Assembly: GCF_003011895.2 (NCBI RefSeq)
Contig: NZ_PXWF02000251.1
Location: 1-38,749, forward strand
Reading direction: 5' to 3'
Length of the DNA: 38,749 nt
Source of the DNA: Massilia glaciei
GTDB lineage: Bacteria; Pseudomonadota; Gammaproteobacteria; Burkholderiales; Burkholderiaceae_D
Shown here one piece after another: positions 1 to 8,809 of this stretch. Position 1 is the first letter of the stretch; every line of letters begins with the position of its first letter. The notes under the pieces were generated by a model. That model did no database searches and was not told the origin of the DNA. It saw only the letters and a program-made list of their open reading frames with translations. Position numbers and translations under genes: made by a program.

Positions 1-1466
1 TCGCCCTGGGTCAAGTCCGGGAAACTTGCGCCGCCGCGTGACTATCTCGTACAACAGATGCCCAAGCGTATCTTTGCGCCTGGCAAGGTTCCGGCCTATT
101 CGAGCTACGGCACGGCACTGGCAGCCCACATCGTCGAACGGGTGTCGGGCAAACCTTTCGAGACCTATATCGAACGCCATATTTTTTCGCCCCTTGGCAT
201 GCACCATTCGAGCTTCGCGCAGCCCTTGCCGCCGCGCCTGGCGCCGATGCTGTCGAAAGGGTATGTCAGGTGGACCGCCCCCCCCCAAGTCCGTTCGATA
301 CGGCGCAAGTGGCGCCAGCGGCCGGCATGTCGAGTTCTGCGATGGATATGGCGCGCTTCATGCTGGCCCACCTTGGCGGCGAGGCCGCGCCCGGCCCATC
401 GCTGCTCCTGCCAGCGACGCTGGCGCAGATGCATTCCGTCCAGTTTCGCCACCATCGGGCGGGGCCGGGAATCGCATTGGGCGTCTACGAAATGGACCAA
501 GTTGTGCCAAGACTGATTGGACATATGGGTGACATCCCATGTTTTCACTCGGCCATGTATTTGTTCCCCAAACAGCGTGTTGGCATGTTTATCGTGCAAA
601 ACACCGAAGCGGGAGGGAGCATGCGCAACACCTTGTTGAAAATTTTTGCCGGACGCTACCTTGCTCGGCCACCACAAGCGACCGCAATGCCGCGCGACGC
701 CACGGCGGCCGAGTCCGAGGAGATTCCGGGAAGCTACCGCACCACCTGGCGGTTCGATTCGAGCCCCCTGTCCTTGAAATACCTGCTCGACCAAAGCGTT
801 GTGCGCATGGTGAGGCCCGGAACGCTCGTGATCGGCACACACGTCGGACCGCATGGCAAGCCTGTCGAGTGGCATAGAGTCGATTCAGGCATATGGCAAA
901 GTGCGACCGATCCGCTTCGCCGGCACTACTTCAGCAAGAATGCACAAGGCGGCTGGGAGATGAGCAGCAACCGGGACCCATTGCAGATCATGCAAAAGAG
1001 TCCCTGGCATCGGCATAAGCTGCTCATTCTTGCCGTCTTGCCGTTGTCGATTGCGGTGGTATGGCTAAGCGTGCTGGGATGGCCATTGTGCGCCGTGCTG
1101 CGCAGGCACTCCGCGCAGCCCATCCTGTCGCCGCGAATGCTTAAGGCACGCAACAGCATGCGCTTGGCCGCGCTGCTGACTCTGGCGCCCTGGATGCTGT
1201 ACGCAGGCATTGCGCTTGTCGTCATGAATGATCTGCTATTCGTCGCCTCGCCCACCTGCGCCAGATTACTGCGCCTAGTTCAGGTTTTGGCATGGCTTGC
1301 GGCGGCCGGCACGATCGGCGCGATCTGGGCCGCATCGGTAACTTGGCGTGCCCGGGGGGCGTCGTCGGTCAGCCGGATGCACCATGTGTCGCTATCCCTG
1401 GCCTGTGTGGGAGCCACGGCGATGGCTTGGCAAGGGGGGCTACTCATTTGGAATGGCAAGTTTTAA
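1..1466 (+). pseudogene. Serine hydrolase (beta-lactamase/class C fold) with C-terminal membrane domain, 5'-partial and frameshifted
   Basis: The reading frame is open from base 1, so the N-terminus with the expected SxxK serine lies outside the window. Frame 1 reads through PAYSSYGTALAAHIVERVSG and FSPLGM, typical of the S12/beta-lactamase family around the Y-x-N motif, although here the motif reads YSS. At the run of nine C (278-286) the homology moves to the other frame. That frame continues with the IGHMGD segment (the HxG counterpart of KTG) and ends at 1466. One extra C, or two fewer, would restore a single frame. The last 150 residues hold about four hydrophobic helices, so the protein was probably anchored in the inner membrane. 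It could be a real pseudogene, a phase-variable gene or a sequencing error. The fold is confident; the substrate is unknown. Confidence 0.8.
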
Positions 1467-1614
1467 CGATTATCCCGCGTGGCGTCGACGCCGCTATTTT
1501 TTGGCGAAAGCCGGCCGCGTTTGGCGCCGCCGCGGCGCGGTCTCATCGCATTTCTCCCCGCGCCTGCCGGGCCGCCCGCATGATGGGCACATCTTAAACA
1601 CGCCGGAGCCCATC

Positions 1615-2139
1615 ATGCTGCTGCAGATCATCAGCCATACCCCCGTCTACGTCTGGGCCATCCTGGCGTTCCTGATCCACCGCGGCGCGATCTCCAGCCG
1701 CGACCGTGAAATCGAGGTCGCCCGCCTGGTCATCATTCCCGCCGCCATGCTGGGCTTGTCGTTGCAAGGCATTTACACCACCTTCGGCCCGAGCGGCGTG
1801 GCGGTCCAAGCGTGGGCCGCCGGCGCCGCGCTCGCGACCTTCATCGCCTTTAAGTCGGACGCGTGCGCGCGCGACATCGCCCACCCGGCCCGCGGCACCA
1901 TCGCCGTGCGCGGCAGTTGGCTGCCGCTGACACTGATGCTGGCGATATTTCTCACCAAGTATGCGGTCGCGGTGGCCGTCAGCGTGACATCGACCTTGCA
2001 GCGCGACCCGCTGTTTGCCATCGGCATCTGCGCCCTGTACGGCGCCTTCAACGGCCTGTTCGCGGGCACGCTGCTGCGCAGTCTGGTTCTCTACCGGCGT
2101 GCCGGCGCGGCGCGCCCGGCGGCCGCACAGCCCGTGTAA
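1615..2139 (+). CDS. DUF6622-like integral membrane protein
   Basis: This encodes 174 residues from an ATG preceded by GGAG about six bases upstream. The frame is open further upstream, but that part is arginine-rich and looks non-coding. The protein begins MLLQIISHTPVYVWAILAFL and has about five hydrophobic segments separated by short charged loops. The first loop, HRGAISSRDREIEVAR, is hydrophilic. The overall look matches small inner-membrane proteins annotated as DUF6622 in Burkholderiales; this is recognition from memory, not a search. No catalytic motif is visible and the function is unknown. It stands alone between the serine hydrolase and a convergent minus-strand cluster. Confidence 0.75.
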   Translation: MLLQIISHTPVYVWAILAFLIHRGAISSRDREIEVARLVIIPAAMLGLSLQGIYTTFGPSGVAVQAWAAGAALATFIAFKSDACARDIAHPARGTIAVRGSWLPLTLMLAIFLTKYAVAVAVSVTSTLQRDPLFAIGICALYGAFNGLFAGTLLRSLVLYRRAGAARPAAAQPV

Positions 2140-2189
2140 GGCTATTCATTTTTGAATGGCCAGGCATTGGCCCATGCAAAAATGCATGG
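2140..2189. terminator. Two short hairpins between convergent genes
   Basis: The first hairpin (2140-2161) pairs GGCTATTCA with TGAATGGCC around TTTT, with one wobble. The second (2172-2189) is a perfect CCATGCA / TGCATGG stem around AAAA. They fill the gap between two convergent stops and could terminate in both directions, but neither has a clear T-tract. Confidence 0.35.
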
Positions 2190-2192
2190 CAC

Positions 2193-2495
2193 CTAGGCGG
2201 GCAGCAGGAGCAGCGCGACGGCGTCGGGTGTCAGCGCCGGCGCCGCCACCTCGATCAGCTTGCGTTTGTTGGTATGGCCGTGCGTGATGGTGATTGCGCT
2301 GCGCGGCAGCGTCAGGGCATCGGCCAGGAAACGCACCAGCGCCTCATTGGCCTTGCCCTCGATCGGCTGCGCCTGCAGCTTGAGCTTGAGCACATCGTCG
2401 TGCACGCCGACCACCTCGGTCCTCTTGGCGTTCGGCGTGATCTGCACCGCCAGCCGCACCCCATGCGGCATGGCGCTGCACCAGTTGCGCGTCAC
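2193..2495 (-). CDS. DUF167 / YggU family protein
   Basis: The protein has 100 residues. The core RLAVQITPNAKRTEV, followed by LKLKLQAQPIEGKANEAL and then ITHGHTNKRKLIEV, is the conserved signature of the YggU/DUF167 family (a small alpha/beta fold of unknown biochemical role). I chose the GTG at 2495 because it overlaps the stop of the upstream yggT-type gene as GTGA, a normal translational-coupling arrangement. An internal ATG twelve codons later is the alternative start. The yggT-yggU pair is a common gene order in proteobacteria. Confidence 0.88.
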   Translation of the reverse strand: MTRNWCSAMPHGVRLAVQITPNAKRTEVVGVHDDVLKLKLQAQPIEGKANEALVRFLADALTLPRSAITITHGHTNKRKLIEVAAPALTPDAVALLLLPA

Positions 2496-3034
2496 GGCAT
2501 GCCGAGCAGGCCGCCGAAGACAGCGTCGAGCAATGCGATGAGCACCCACAGCAGCAACACCAGGATCATCACGGTAAGGTCGAGCCCGCCGAGCGGCGGC
2601 ACCACGCGGCGAAGCGGACGCAGCAGCGGCTCGTTGAGCGCGCGCACGAACGGCGCCAGCGGCGCCTGTGGATTGATCCAGCTGAAGATGACTTCGAGGA
2701 ACAGCAACCCGAGCAGCCCGTAGACGATCCACTTGAGGAAGCGGTGGATGCCGAGGATCAGCACATCGCCGGCGCCAAAGCCGGCGAGCAGGTACGTCGT
2801 GGTGGCCAGCAGCACCACCAGCAAGGCGCCGACCAGGCTGGCCCAGTCGTAGCCGCCGACGCCGGGCAGGACGCGGCGCAGCGGCATCACCAGCCAGTTC
2901 GACACCGTGAGCATGAAATGGGAAACTTGTTGTGGCGGACGCACGCGCAGCGCTTGCGTCCAAAAACGCAGCAACAGGGCCGTGGCCAGGATGGTGGCGA
3001 CGACACTGACGATCATATTGATGACATTGAACAC
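2492..3034 (-). CDS. YggT family membrane protein
   Basis: This 180-residue protein contains two YggT units, each a hydrophobic helix pair with a PLRRVLP or PLRRVVP motif near positions 50-60 and 140-147. The internal duplication is typical of the family. It is an integral inner-membrane protein; homologues have been linked to osmotic tolerance and to cell-division or septum factors, but no activity is established. The ATG has a strong Shine-Dalgarno (AAGGAGA, about 3037-3045). Unusually, this site directly follows the T-tract of the terminator behind the AKP gene, so its own promoter is not evident. It is translationally coupled to the DUF167 gene. Confidence 0.9.
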   Translation of the reverse strand: MFNVINMIVSVVATILATALLLRFWTQALRVRPPQQVSHFMLTVSNWLVMPLRRVLPGVGGYDWASLVGALLVVLLATTTYLLAGFGAGDVLILGIHRFLKWIVYGLLGLLFLEVIFSWINPQAPLAPFVRALNEPLLRPLRRVVPPLGGLDLTVMILVLLLWVLIALLDAVFGGLLGMP

Positions 3035-3045
3035 GTGCTCTCCTT

Positions 3046-3080
3046 AAAAAAAAACCGCTGTGTGAAACATCACACAGCGG
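3046..3080 (-). terminator. Intrinsic terminator of the AKP histone-like gene
   Basis: A perfect 11-bp stem, CCGCTGTGTGA (3055-3065) with TCACACAGCGG (3070-3080), has a four-base loop. Read on the minus strand it is followed by nine T (3046-3054). It lies 29 bases past the AKP stop and only about 12 bases before the yggT start codon. Confidence 0.88.
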
Positions 3081-3108
3081 TATTTTGCCTGAACCAGGCG
3101 CAGGCTGC

Positions 3109-4140
3109 TTACGGACGGCTGCTGGTCGGGAAAGGCCATGCGCTTGGTGCCAGCACGGTTTTCGCGGCCGGTGCGGCAGGTGCTGCCGGTGCCGGTGCAG
3201 GTGCCGCCGCAGCAGGAGCCGGGGCTGCCGCTGCTGGCTTGGCTGCGACCGTTTTAGGCGCTGCCGCCTTTTTCGGCGCCGCGGCCTTCTTTTCAGCTGG
3301 CTTGGCTGCAACAGCTGGTGCCGCTGCCGGCTTGGCCACCGCCGCCACTACTGGCTTGGCGACAGCCTTAAGCGGCTTTTTTGCTGCTGGCTTCGCCGCC
3401 ACCTTTGCGGCTGGCTTCGCAGCAGCTTTCGCTGCTGGCTTGGCTGCTGCTTTAACTACTGCTGGTTTGGCTGCGGCTTTTTTGGCTGCTGGCTTGGCTG
3501 CCTTGGCGGCTGGCTTGGCTGCTGGCTTGGCTGCTGGCTTGGCGGCTGCTTTGGCGGCTGGCTTGGCGGCTGGCTTGGCTGCTGCTTTGGCTGGCTTGGC
3601 TGCTTTGGCTGGCTTGGCTGCTTTGGCTGGCTTGGCTGCTTTGGCCGGCTTGGCTGCTTTGGCTGGCTTGGCTGCTTTGGCCGGCTTGGCTGGCTTGGCT
3701 GCTTTGGCTGGCTTGGCCGCTGCTTTTGCTGCTGGCTTGGCTGCGGCTTTTTTCGCTGCTGGCTTGGCTGCTGCTTTCGGCTTGGCTGCCGCCTTCGCTT
3801 TTACCGCTGGCTTGGCTGCTGCTTTCGCCGCCGGCTTGGCCGCGGCTTTTTTCGCTACTGGCTTGGCTTCCGCTTTTTTGGCGACTGGCGTGACTGCGGC
3901 TTTTTTCACTGCTGGCTTGGCGGCCGGCTTGGCTGCTGCTGCCTTCTTCACAGCTGGCTTTGCTGCCGGCTTGGCTGCGGCCTTTTTGACTGCTGGCTTC
4001 GCTGCCGGCTTCGCTGCTGCTTTCGCGGCGACCGGCTTGGCTGCCGCCTTCGGTTTAGCCGCAGCTTTGACTGCTGGCTTTGCGGCAACCGCTTTCGCGG
4101 CTGGCTTCTTTACTGCTGGTTTCTTAGCGGCTGTTGCCAT
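3109..4140 (-). CDS. Histone H1-like Ala/Lys/Pro-rich DNA-binding protein
   Basis: The 343-residue protein is built almost wholly of AAKPA, KPAAK and VKKAA units. It begins MATAAKKPAVKKPAAK and ends with a different short tail, APSAWPFPTSSRP. The repetitive lysine-rich composition resembles the C-terminal tail of eukaryotic H1, AlgP of Pseudomonas and the BpH-type histone-like proteins of betaproteobacteria. The expected role is non-specific DNA binding or nucleoid compaction. There is no globular domain and no signal peptide. The Shine-Dalgarno AAGGAGA sits eight bases before the ATG. The gene is monocistronic, ending in a strong terminator. Its length is likely to vary between strains because of internal tandem DNA repeats. 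The + strand frames over it are shadows of the repeat. Confidence 0.88.
   Translation of the reverse strand: MATAAKKPAVKKPAAKAVAAKPAVKAAAKPKAAAKPVAAKAAAKPAAKPAVKKAAAKPAAKPAVKKAAAAKPAAKPAVKKAAVTPVAKKAEAKPVAKKAAAKPAAKAAAKPAVKAKAAAKPKAAAKPAAKKAAAKPAAKAAAKPAKAAKPAKPAKAAKPAKAAKPAKAAKPAKAAKPAKAAKPAKAAAKPAAKPAAKAAAKPAAKPAAKPAAKAAKPAAKKAAAKPAVVKAAAKPAAKAAAKPAAKVAAKPAAKKPLKAVAKPVVAAVAKPAAAPAVAAKPAEKKAAAPKKAAAPKTVAAKPAAAAPAPAAAAPAPAPAAPAAPAAKTVLAPSAWPFPTSSRP
3593..3709 (-). repeat. 18-bp tandem repeat inside the AKP gene
   Basis: The unit GGCTTGGCTGCTTTGGCT (plus strand) repeats head to tail at 3593, 3611, 3629, 3647, 3665 and 3692, with a 9-bp half unit at 3683. Single T-to-C changes mark some copies. 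On the coding strand each copy adds the hexapeptide AKAAKP in frame, so copy-number changes would alter length without breaking the protein. Confidence 0.85.
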
Positions 4141-4422
4141 TTTGGTTCTCCTTCATCTGCGATGGGAAAAAAATCACGCTACTAGATTTAAAACCCGTCC
4201 GACCCGTAGTTGATGGTCAGGCGAATTATTCATCGGCACAAACAGACTCGTTGTTTATGCTAATGAATTCGGCACCAGCTGAACTGCTGCAGCTCCTCAC
4301 GATTGCAGCACTTCAGCCGTCGTCGGCTCTTTGGGCGGAAAATTTCTCAACTTCAGAGACGACTAGTCGGTGTTCCGGCACGCTGTTCCCAACCCAGACC
4401 CACTTAAAGCGCGAAACGAAAA
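4141..4422. other. Intergenic region upstream of the AKP gene
   Basis: Relatively AT-rich leader and promoter region for the minus-strand AKP gene. Apart from the ribosome binding site I see no convincing -35/-10 pair, no conserved reading frame and no RNA gene. Confidence 0.5.
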
Positions 4423-4467
4423 AGCCGCCATGCCTGAACAGGATCAGGCAGTGCGGCTCGTTTTTTT
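4423..4467. terminator. Bidirectional intrinsic terminator downstream of nrdB
   Basis: AGCCGC..TGCCTGA (4423-4437) pairs with TCAGGCA..GCGGCT (4444-4458) around ACAGGA, with a two-base mismatch. Seven T follow on the plus strand (4461-4467), and a TTTTTCG tract follows on the minus strand. It most likely ends the nrdAB transcript, about 230 bases after the nrdB stop. Confidence 0.8.
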
Positions 4468-4663
4468 CGGTGTGTTTAAGTGCATATCTGTTTGAAGCAG
4501 CGTCCCATTTTGATCGGTTTGTCTCACTCAATTCGCGCTGCGAATTATCGCATTCACTAATTGGCAAATTCAATCACGTAAAGTACACGAAAACCTTGTC
4601 GTTGCGCAACTGGCACGATAGGATTTCGCAGGCTTTTTTCAAATGGTCCGCGCGACACGCACT

Positions 4664-4686
4664 GCGCGCGCGCAAAAAGCGCGCGC
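4664..4686. repeat. GC-alternating hairpin just after nrdB
   Basis: GCGCGCGC arms flank AAAAA (4674-4678), eight bases past the nrdB stop. There is no T-tract after the stem in either direction, so a 3'-end stabilising hairpin is more likely than a terminator. Confidence 0.4.
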
Positions 4687-4693
4687 CGCTTCA

Positions 4694-5809
4694 TCATTCC
4701 CAGTTCAATGCGCCACCGGTTTGGTACTCGGTCACGCGCGTCTCGAAGAAGTTGCGCTCCTTCTTCATGTCGATCATTTCGCTCATCCACGGGAACGGAT
4801 TTTCCTCATGCGGGAACAGCTGCTCGAGTCCGATTTGCTGCGCGCGCCGGTTCGCGATGAAGCGCAGGTAACCCTTGAACATGGTCGCGTTCAAACCGAG
4901 CACGCCGCGCGGCATCGTGTCCTCCGCGTACGCGTATTCGAGGTCGACCGCCTGCAGGAAAAGCGCCTTGATCTCCTCGCGGAAAGCGGGCGTCCACAGC
5001 AGCGGATTTTCCATCTTGATCGTGTTGATCAGATCGATCCCGAAATTGCAATGCATTGATTCGTCACGCAAAATGTACTGATACTGTTCCGCCGCGCCCA
5101 TCATTTTGTTCTGCCGTCCGAGCGCCAGAATCTGCGTGAATCCGACGTAAAAGAACAGTCCCTCCATCAGGCAGGCGAACACGATGAGCGACTTGAGCAG
5201 CTTCTGATCGTTCTCGACGGTGCCGGTGGTGAAGGCCGGATCGGTCAGTGTGTTGATGAACGGAATCAGGAATTCGTCCTTGTCGCGGATCGATTTGACC
5301 TCGTTGTAGGCGTTGAAAATCTCCGCCTCGTCGAGCCCGAGCGACTCCACGATGTACTGGTAGGCGTGGGTGTGGATCGCCTCCTCGAACGCCTGGCGCA
5401 GCAGGTATTGGCGGCATTCCGGCGCCGTGATGTGGCGGTAGGTGCCGAGCACGATGTTGTTCGCGGCGAGCGAATCGGCGGTCACGAAGAAGCCCAAATT
5501 TCTTTTCACGAGACGACGCTCGTCGTCGGTCAAACCGTTGGGATTTTTCCACAATTCGATGTCGCGCTGCATGTTGACCTCTTGCGGCATCCAATGGTTC
5601 GCGCAGCCGGCCAGATATTTATCCCACGCCCATTTGTATTTGAACGGGACCAATTGGTTCACATCGGTCTTGCCGTTGATGATGCGCTTGTCGTCGGCGT
5701 TGACGCGCTTGGCGACCGCCTCGGCGGCCGCCTCCGGCTCGTGCGCGCCGCTCGGCGGCATCGCGTGCGCGACTGGCGCGCTCGTTGCTTCTTCATCCCA
5801 TGACAGCAT
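4694..5809 (-). CDS. nrdB: Ribonucleoside-diphosphate reductase, class Ia beta subunit
   Basis: Small subunit (371 residues) of aerobic ribonucleotide reductase, which supplies the tyrosyl radical to NrdA for dNTP synthesis. All six di-iron ligands can be placed by comparison with E. coli: Asp112, Glu143, His146, Glu216, Glu250 and His253. The radical tyrosine is Tyr150 in HTHAY, so this is a standard Tyr-radical class Ia enzyme and not the class Ic form. The C-terminus ends GGALNWE, the tail that docks on NrdA. I start at ATG 5809 because AGAGGAAAA precedes it; the frame stays open for 20 codons further upstream. It is cotranscribed behind nrdA, with a perfect palindrome in the 69-base gap. 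Confidence 0.96.
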   Translation of the reverse strand: MLSWDEEATSAPVAHAMPPSGAHEPEAAAEAVAKRVNADDKRIINGKTDVNQLVPFKYKWAWDKYLAGCANHWMPQEVNMQRDIELWKNPNGLTDDERRLVKRNLGFFVTADSLAANNIVLGTYRHITAPECRQYLLRQAFEEAIHTHAYQYIVESLGLDEAEIFNAYNEVKSIRDKDEFLIPFINTLTDPAFTTGTVENDQKLLKSLIVFACLMEGLFFYVGFTQILALGRQNKMMGAAEQYQYILRDESMHCNFGIDLINTIKMENPLLWTPAFREEIKALFLQAVDLEYAYAEDTMPRGVLGLNATMFKGYLRFIANRRAQQIGLEQLFPHEENPFPWMSEMIDMKKERNFFETRVTEYQTGGALNWE

Positions 5810-5840
5810 ATTTATTTTTCCTCTACTGGTGTTTTTACTT

Positions 5841-5867
5841 GATGCCGCCGGCGGCGCCGGCGGCATC
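5841..5867. repeat. Perfect 27-bp palindrome between nrdA and nrdB
   Basis: GATGCCGCCGGC (5841-5852) and GCCGGCGGCATC (5856-5867) are exact reverse complements around a GGC loop. On the minus strand the hairpin is followed by AAGTAAAAACACC, with no T-tract. It ends 11 bases after the nrdA stop and 31 bases before the nrdB start, as expected for an intercistronic RNA hairpin that protects the nrdA message or sets the nrdA:nrdB ratio. Confidence 0.75.
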
Positions 5868-5878
5868 ACATGGCTTGA

Positions 5879-8809
5879 TCACTGGCAGGCTTCGCACTCT
5901 TCGAAACCGTCGTCGCCGGGACGCAGGTAGCACGCCGCGCCGTCCTCGACCCGCGACGCCGCCGCCGCGCTGGCCACATCGGCCTGCGCGCTCTTGGCGC
6001 TGGCCGACATGCCGCCGTCGACCGCGACCGCGTTCAGCGCGCCGGTCTTGGAGGTCGACTTCTCCATGTGGGTCGCGGCGATGGTGCGCAGGTAGTAGGT
6101 GGTTTTCAGGCCGCGCAGCCAGGCCAGCTTGTAGGTCTCGTCCAATTTCTTGCCCGACGCGCCGGCCATGTAGATGTTGAGCGACTGCGCCTGGTCGATC
6201 CACTTCTGGCGGCGCGACGCCGCCTCCACCAGCCAGCTCGGCGAGACTTCGAACGCGGTCGCGTAGATGTCGCGCAGGTCTTGCGGGATGCGGTCGATCT
6301 TGACGAGCGAACCGTCGAAGTACTTCAGGTCGGAGATCATGACCTCGTCCCACAGGTCGCGCGCCTTGAGGTCGCGCACCAGGTAGGCGTTGATCTCGGT
6401 GAACTCGCCCGACAGGTTCGACTTGACGTACAGGTTCTGGAAGGTCGGCTCGATGCAGGCCGACACGCCGATGATGTTCGAGATCGTCGCGGTCGGGGCG
6501 ATCGCCACGCAGTTCGAGTTGCGCATGCCGAAGCGCTTGATGCGCTCGCGCACCACGGTCCAGTCCATCGCCTCGGAGCTGTCGACCTCGAGGTAGCCGC
6601 CGCGCTCCTCGGCCAGCAGCTTGACCGAATCGTGCGGCAGGATGCCGCGGTCCCACAGCGAGCCGGCGTACGACTCGTAGCGGCCGCGCTCCTCGGCCAG
6701 CTCGGTCGAGGCCAGGTAGGCGTAGTAGCAAACCGATTCCATCGAGCGGTCGGCGAATTCGACCGCCGCGTTCGAGGCGTACGGAACCCGCATCATGTGC
6801 AGGCAATCCTGGAAACCCATGATGCCCATGCCGACCGGACGGTGGCGCATGTTGGCGTTGCGCGCCTTGTCGACCGCGTAGTAGTTGATGTCGATCACGT
6901 TGTCGAGCATGCGCATCGCGGTGCGCACGGTCTTTTCCAGCTTGACCTGGTCGAGCTTGCCCTCTTTCATGTGGGCCGGCAGGTTGACCGAGCCGAGGTT
7001 GCAGACGGCGATCTCGTCCGGACCGGTGTTGAGGGTGATCTCGGTGCACAGGTTCGAGCTGTGGACCACGCCGACGTGCTGCTGCGGGCTGCGGATGTTG
7101 CACGGGTCCTTGAAGGTGATCCAAGGGTGGCCGGTCTCGAACAGCATCGAGAGCATCTTGCGCCACAGGTCGAGCGCCGCGATCTTCTTGAACACGCGGA
7201 TTTCGCCGGCGGCGGCCTTGCCCTCGTAGCCGGTGTAGGCCGCCTCGAAGGCCTTGCCGACCTTGTCGTGCAGGTCGGGCGTCTCGGACGGCGAGAACAG
7301 GGTCCAGTCGCCCTTTTCCATCACGCGCTTCATGAACAGGTCGGGGATCCAGTTGGCCGTGTTCATGTCGTGGGTGCGGCGGCGGTCGTCGCCAGTGTTC
7401 TTGCGCAGGTCGAGGAATTCCTCGATGTCCATGTGCCAGGTCTCGAGGTAGGCGCACACGGCGCCCTTGCGCTTGCCGCCCTGGTTGACCGCGACGGCGG
7501 TGTCGTTGACCACCTTCAGGAACGGCACCACGCCTTGCGACTTGCCGTTGGTGCCCTTGATGTGGGCGCCGAGCGCGCGCACCGGGGTCCAGTCGTTGCC
7601 CAGGCCGCCGGCGAACTTGGCCAGCAGCGCGTTCTCCTTGATGGCGTCGAAGATGCCCTCGAGGTCGTCCGAGACGGTCGTCAGGTAGCACGACGAGAGC
7701 TGCGAGCGCAGGGTGCCGGCGTTGAACAGGGTCGGGGTCGAGCTCATGAAGTCGAACGAGGACAGCAGGTTGTAGAACTCGATCGCGCGCGCCTCGCGGT
7801 TCTCCTCGCGCAGCGACAGGCCCATCGCGACGCGCATGAAGAACGCCTGCGGCATCTCGATGCGGATCTCGCGCACATGCAGGAAGTAGCGGTCGTACAG
7901 GGTCTGCAGGCCGATGTAGCCGAACTGCAGGTCGCGGTCGGCGACCAGCGCCTTGGCCAGCTTGGCCAGGTCGAAACTGGCCAGCACCGGGTCGAGCAGT
8001 TCGTTGGCGATGCCCTTGGCGATGTACTGCGGGAAGTACTCGAGGTAGGCGGCGGCCGCCTTCGCTTGCGGCACCTCGCGCCCGAACACCTCCTTGCGCA
8101 CCGTGTGCAGCAGGATGCGGGCGGTGACCTGGCTGTAGGCCGGGTCCTTTTCCATCAGGGCGCGGGCGGCCAGGATGGCCGACTTGTGCAGCTCCTCGAC
8201 CGGCACGCCGTCGTACAGGTTCTTGACCGTCTCGGCCAGGATGGCGTCGGCGTCGACGTGCTTCTCGAGGCCGACGCAGGCCGCGCCGATCAGGTCGCGC
8301 ACCTCGTTCATGTCGAGCGCGCGGCGGGCGCCGTTCTCGGTCACGTGGATCTGGGGCGCGTCGACTTTGGCCGAACCGCCCTGCGCCTCCTTCTGCAGGC
8401 GGCGCTCCTCCATGTGCTTGGCGCGGTACAGCACGTAGGCGCGCGCGACATCGTGCTCGCCCGAGCGCATCAGCGCCAGCTCGACCTGGTCTTGCACGTC
8501 CTCTATATGGAAGGTGCCGCCGCCGGGCATGCGGCGCAGCAGCGCCTCGACCACGTTGGCGGTCAGTTGCTCGACCAGTTCGCGCACGCGCGCCGAACCG
8601 GCGCCCTGGCCGCCGCCGACGGCGAGGAAGGCCTTGGTGACCGCGATGGCGATCTTGGAGGGCTCAAACGCCACGACCGCGCCGTTGCGGCGGATGATGC
8701 GATAGTCGCCGCGCGCGGCGAGCGCCGCCGCATTGTTTTCCACTGTCGAAGCCGTCGAAGCTGGGTTGACGTGCTGCGGATTGATGGAAATGTCTTGTGA
8801 AGTTTGCAT
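5879..8809 (-). CDS. nrdA: Ribonucleoside-diphosphate reductase, class Ia alpha subunit
   Basis: Catalytic large subunit of 976 residues, which reduces NDPs to dNDPs. An ATP-cone allosteric domain occupies roughly residues 37-137 and begins YRIIRRNGAVVAFEPSKI. Active-site residues are visible: Cys374 in LSSCYL and Cys603 in AVCNLGSVN as the redox pair, Asn586/Cys588/Glu590 in SSNLCTEI, and the radical-relay Tyr905-Tyr906 in TTYYLRTI. The C-terminal shuttle cysteines are Cys972 and Cys975 in CEACQ. It is longer than E. coli NrdA (761 residues), with an N-terminal extension and an Ala/Ser-rich linker before the tail. The ATG follows GGAGG. It is first in the nrdAB operon, with a promoter and NrdR-like boxes about 240-300 bases upstream. 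Confidence 0.97.
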   Translation of the reverse strand: MQTSQDISINPQHVNPASTASTVENNAAALAARGDYRIIRRNGAVVAFEPSKIAIAVTKAFLAVGGGQGAGSARVRELVEQLTANVVEALLRRMPGGGTFHIEDVQDQVELALMRSGEHDVARAYVLYRAKHMEERRLQKEAQGGSAKVDAPQIHVTENGARRALDMNEVRDLIGAACVGLEKHVDADAILAETVKNLYDGVPVEELHKSAILAARALMEKDPAYSQVTARILLHTVRKEVFGREVPQAKAAAAYLEYFPQYIAKGIANELLDPVLASFDLAKLAKALVADRDLQFGYIGLQTLYDRYFLHVREIRIEMPQAFFMRVAMGLSLREENREARAIEFYNLLSSFDFMSSTPTLFNAGTLRSQLSSCYLTTVSDDLEGIFDAIKENALLAKFAGGLGNDWTPVRALGAHIKGTNGKSQGVVPFLKVVNDTAVAVNQGGKRKGAVCAYLETWHMDIEEFLDLRKNTGDDRRRTHDMNTANWIPDLFMKRVMEKGDWTLFSPSETPDLHDKVGKAFEAAYTGYEGKAAAGEIRVFKKIAALDLWRKMLSMLFETGHPWITFKDPCNIRSPQQHVGVVHSSNLCTEITLNTGPDEIAVCNLGSVNLPAHMKEGKLDQVKLEKTVRTAMRMLDNVIDINYYAVDKARNANMRHRPVGMGIMGFQDCLHMMRVPYASNAAVEFADRSMESVCYYAYLASTELAEERGRYESYAGSLWDRGILPHDSVKLLAEERGGYLEVDSSEAMDWTVVRERIKRFGMRNSNCVAIAPTATISNIIGVSACIEPTFQNLYVKSNLSGEFTEINAYLVRDLKARDLWDEVMISDLKYFDGSLVKIDRIPQDLRDIYATAFEVSPSWLVEAASRRQKWIDQAQSLNIYMAGASGKKLDETYKLAWLRGLKTTYYLRTIAATHMEKSTSKTGALNAVAVDGGMSASAKSAQADVASAAAASRVEDGAACYLRPGDDGFEECEACQ

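Noticed and set aside
3085-4213. Long plus-strand frames over the AKP gene (GLAALAG and GWLGCFG types)
   Set aside because: They are low-complexity antisense shadows; only the minus strand has a Shine-Dalgarno, a conserved composition and a terminator.
4313-4573. 86-codon minus frame downstream of nrdB
   Set aside because: It reads straight through the intrinsic terminator hairpin and has no ribosome binding site.
6068-8800. 910-codon plus-strand frame opposite nrdA
   Set aside because: It is an antisense shadow caused by high third-position GC; nrdA has full family motifs.
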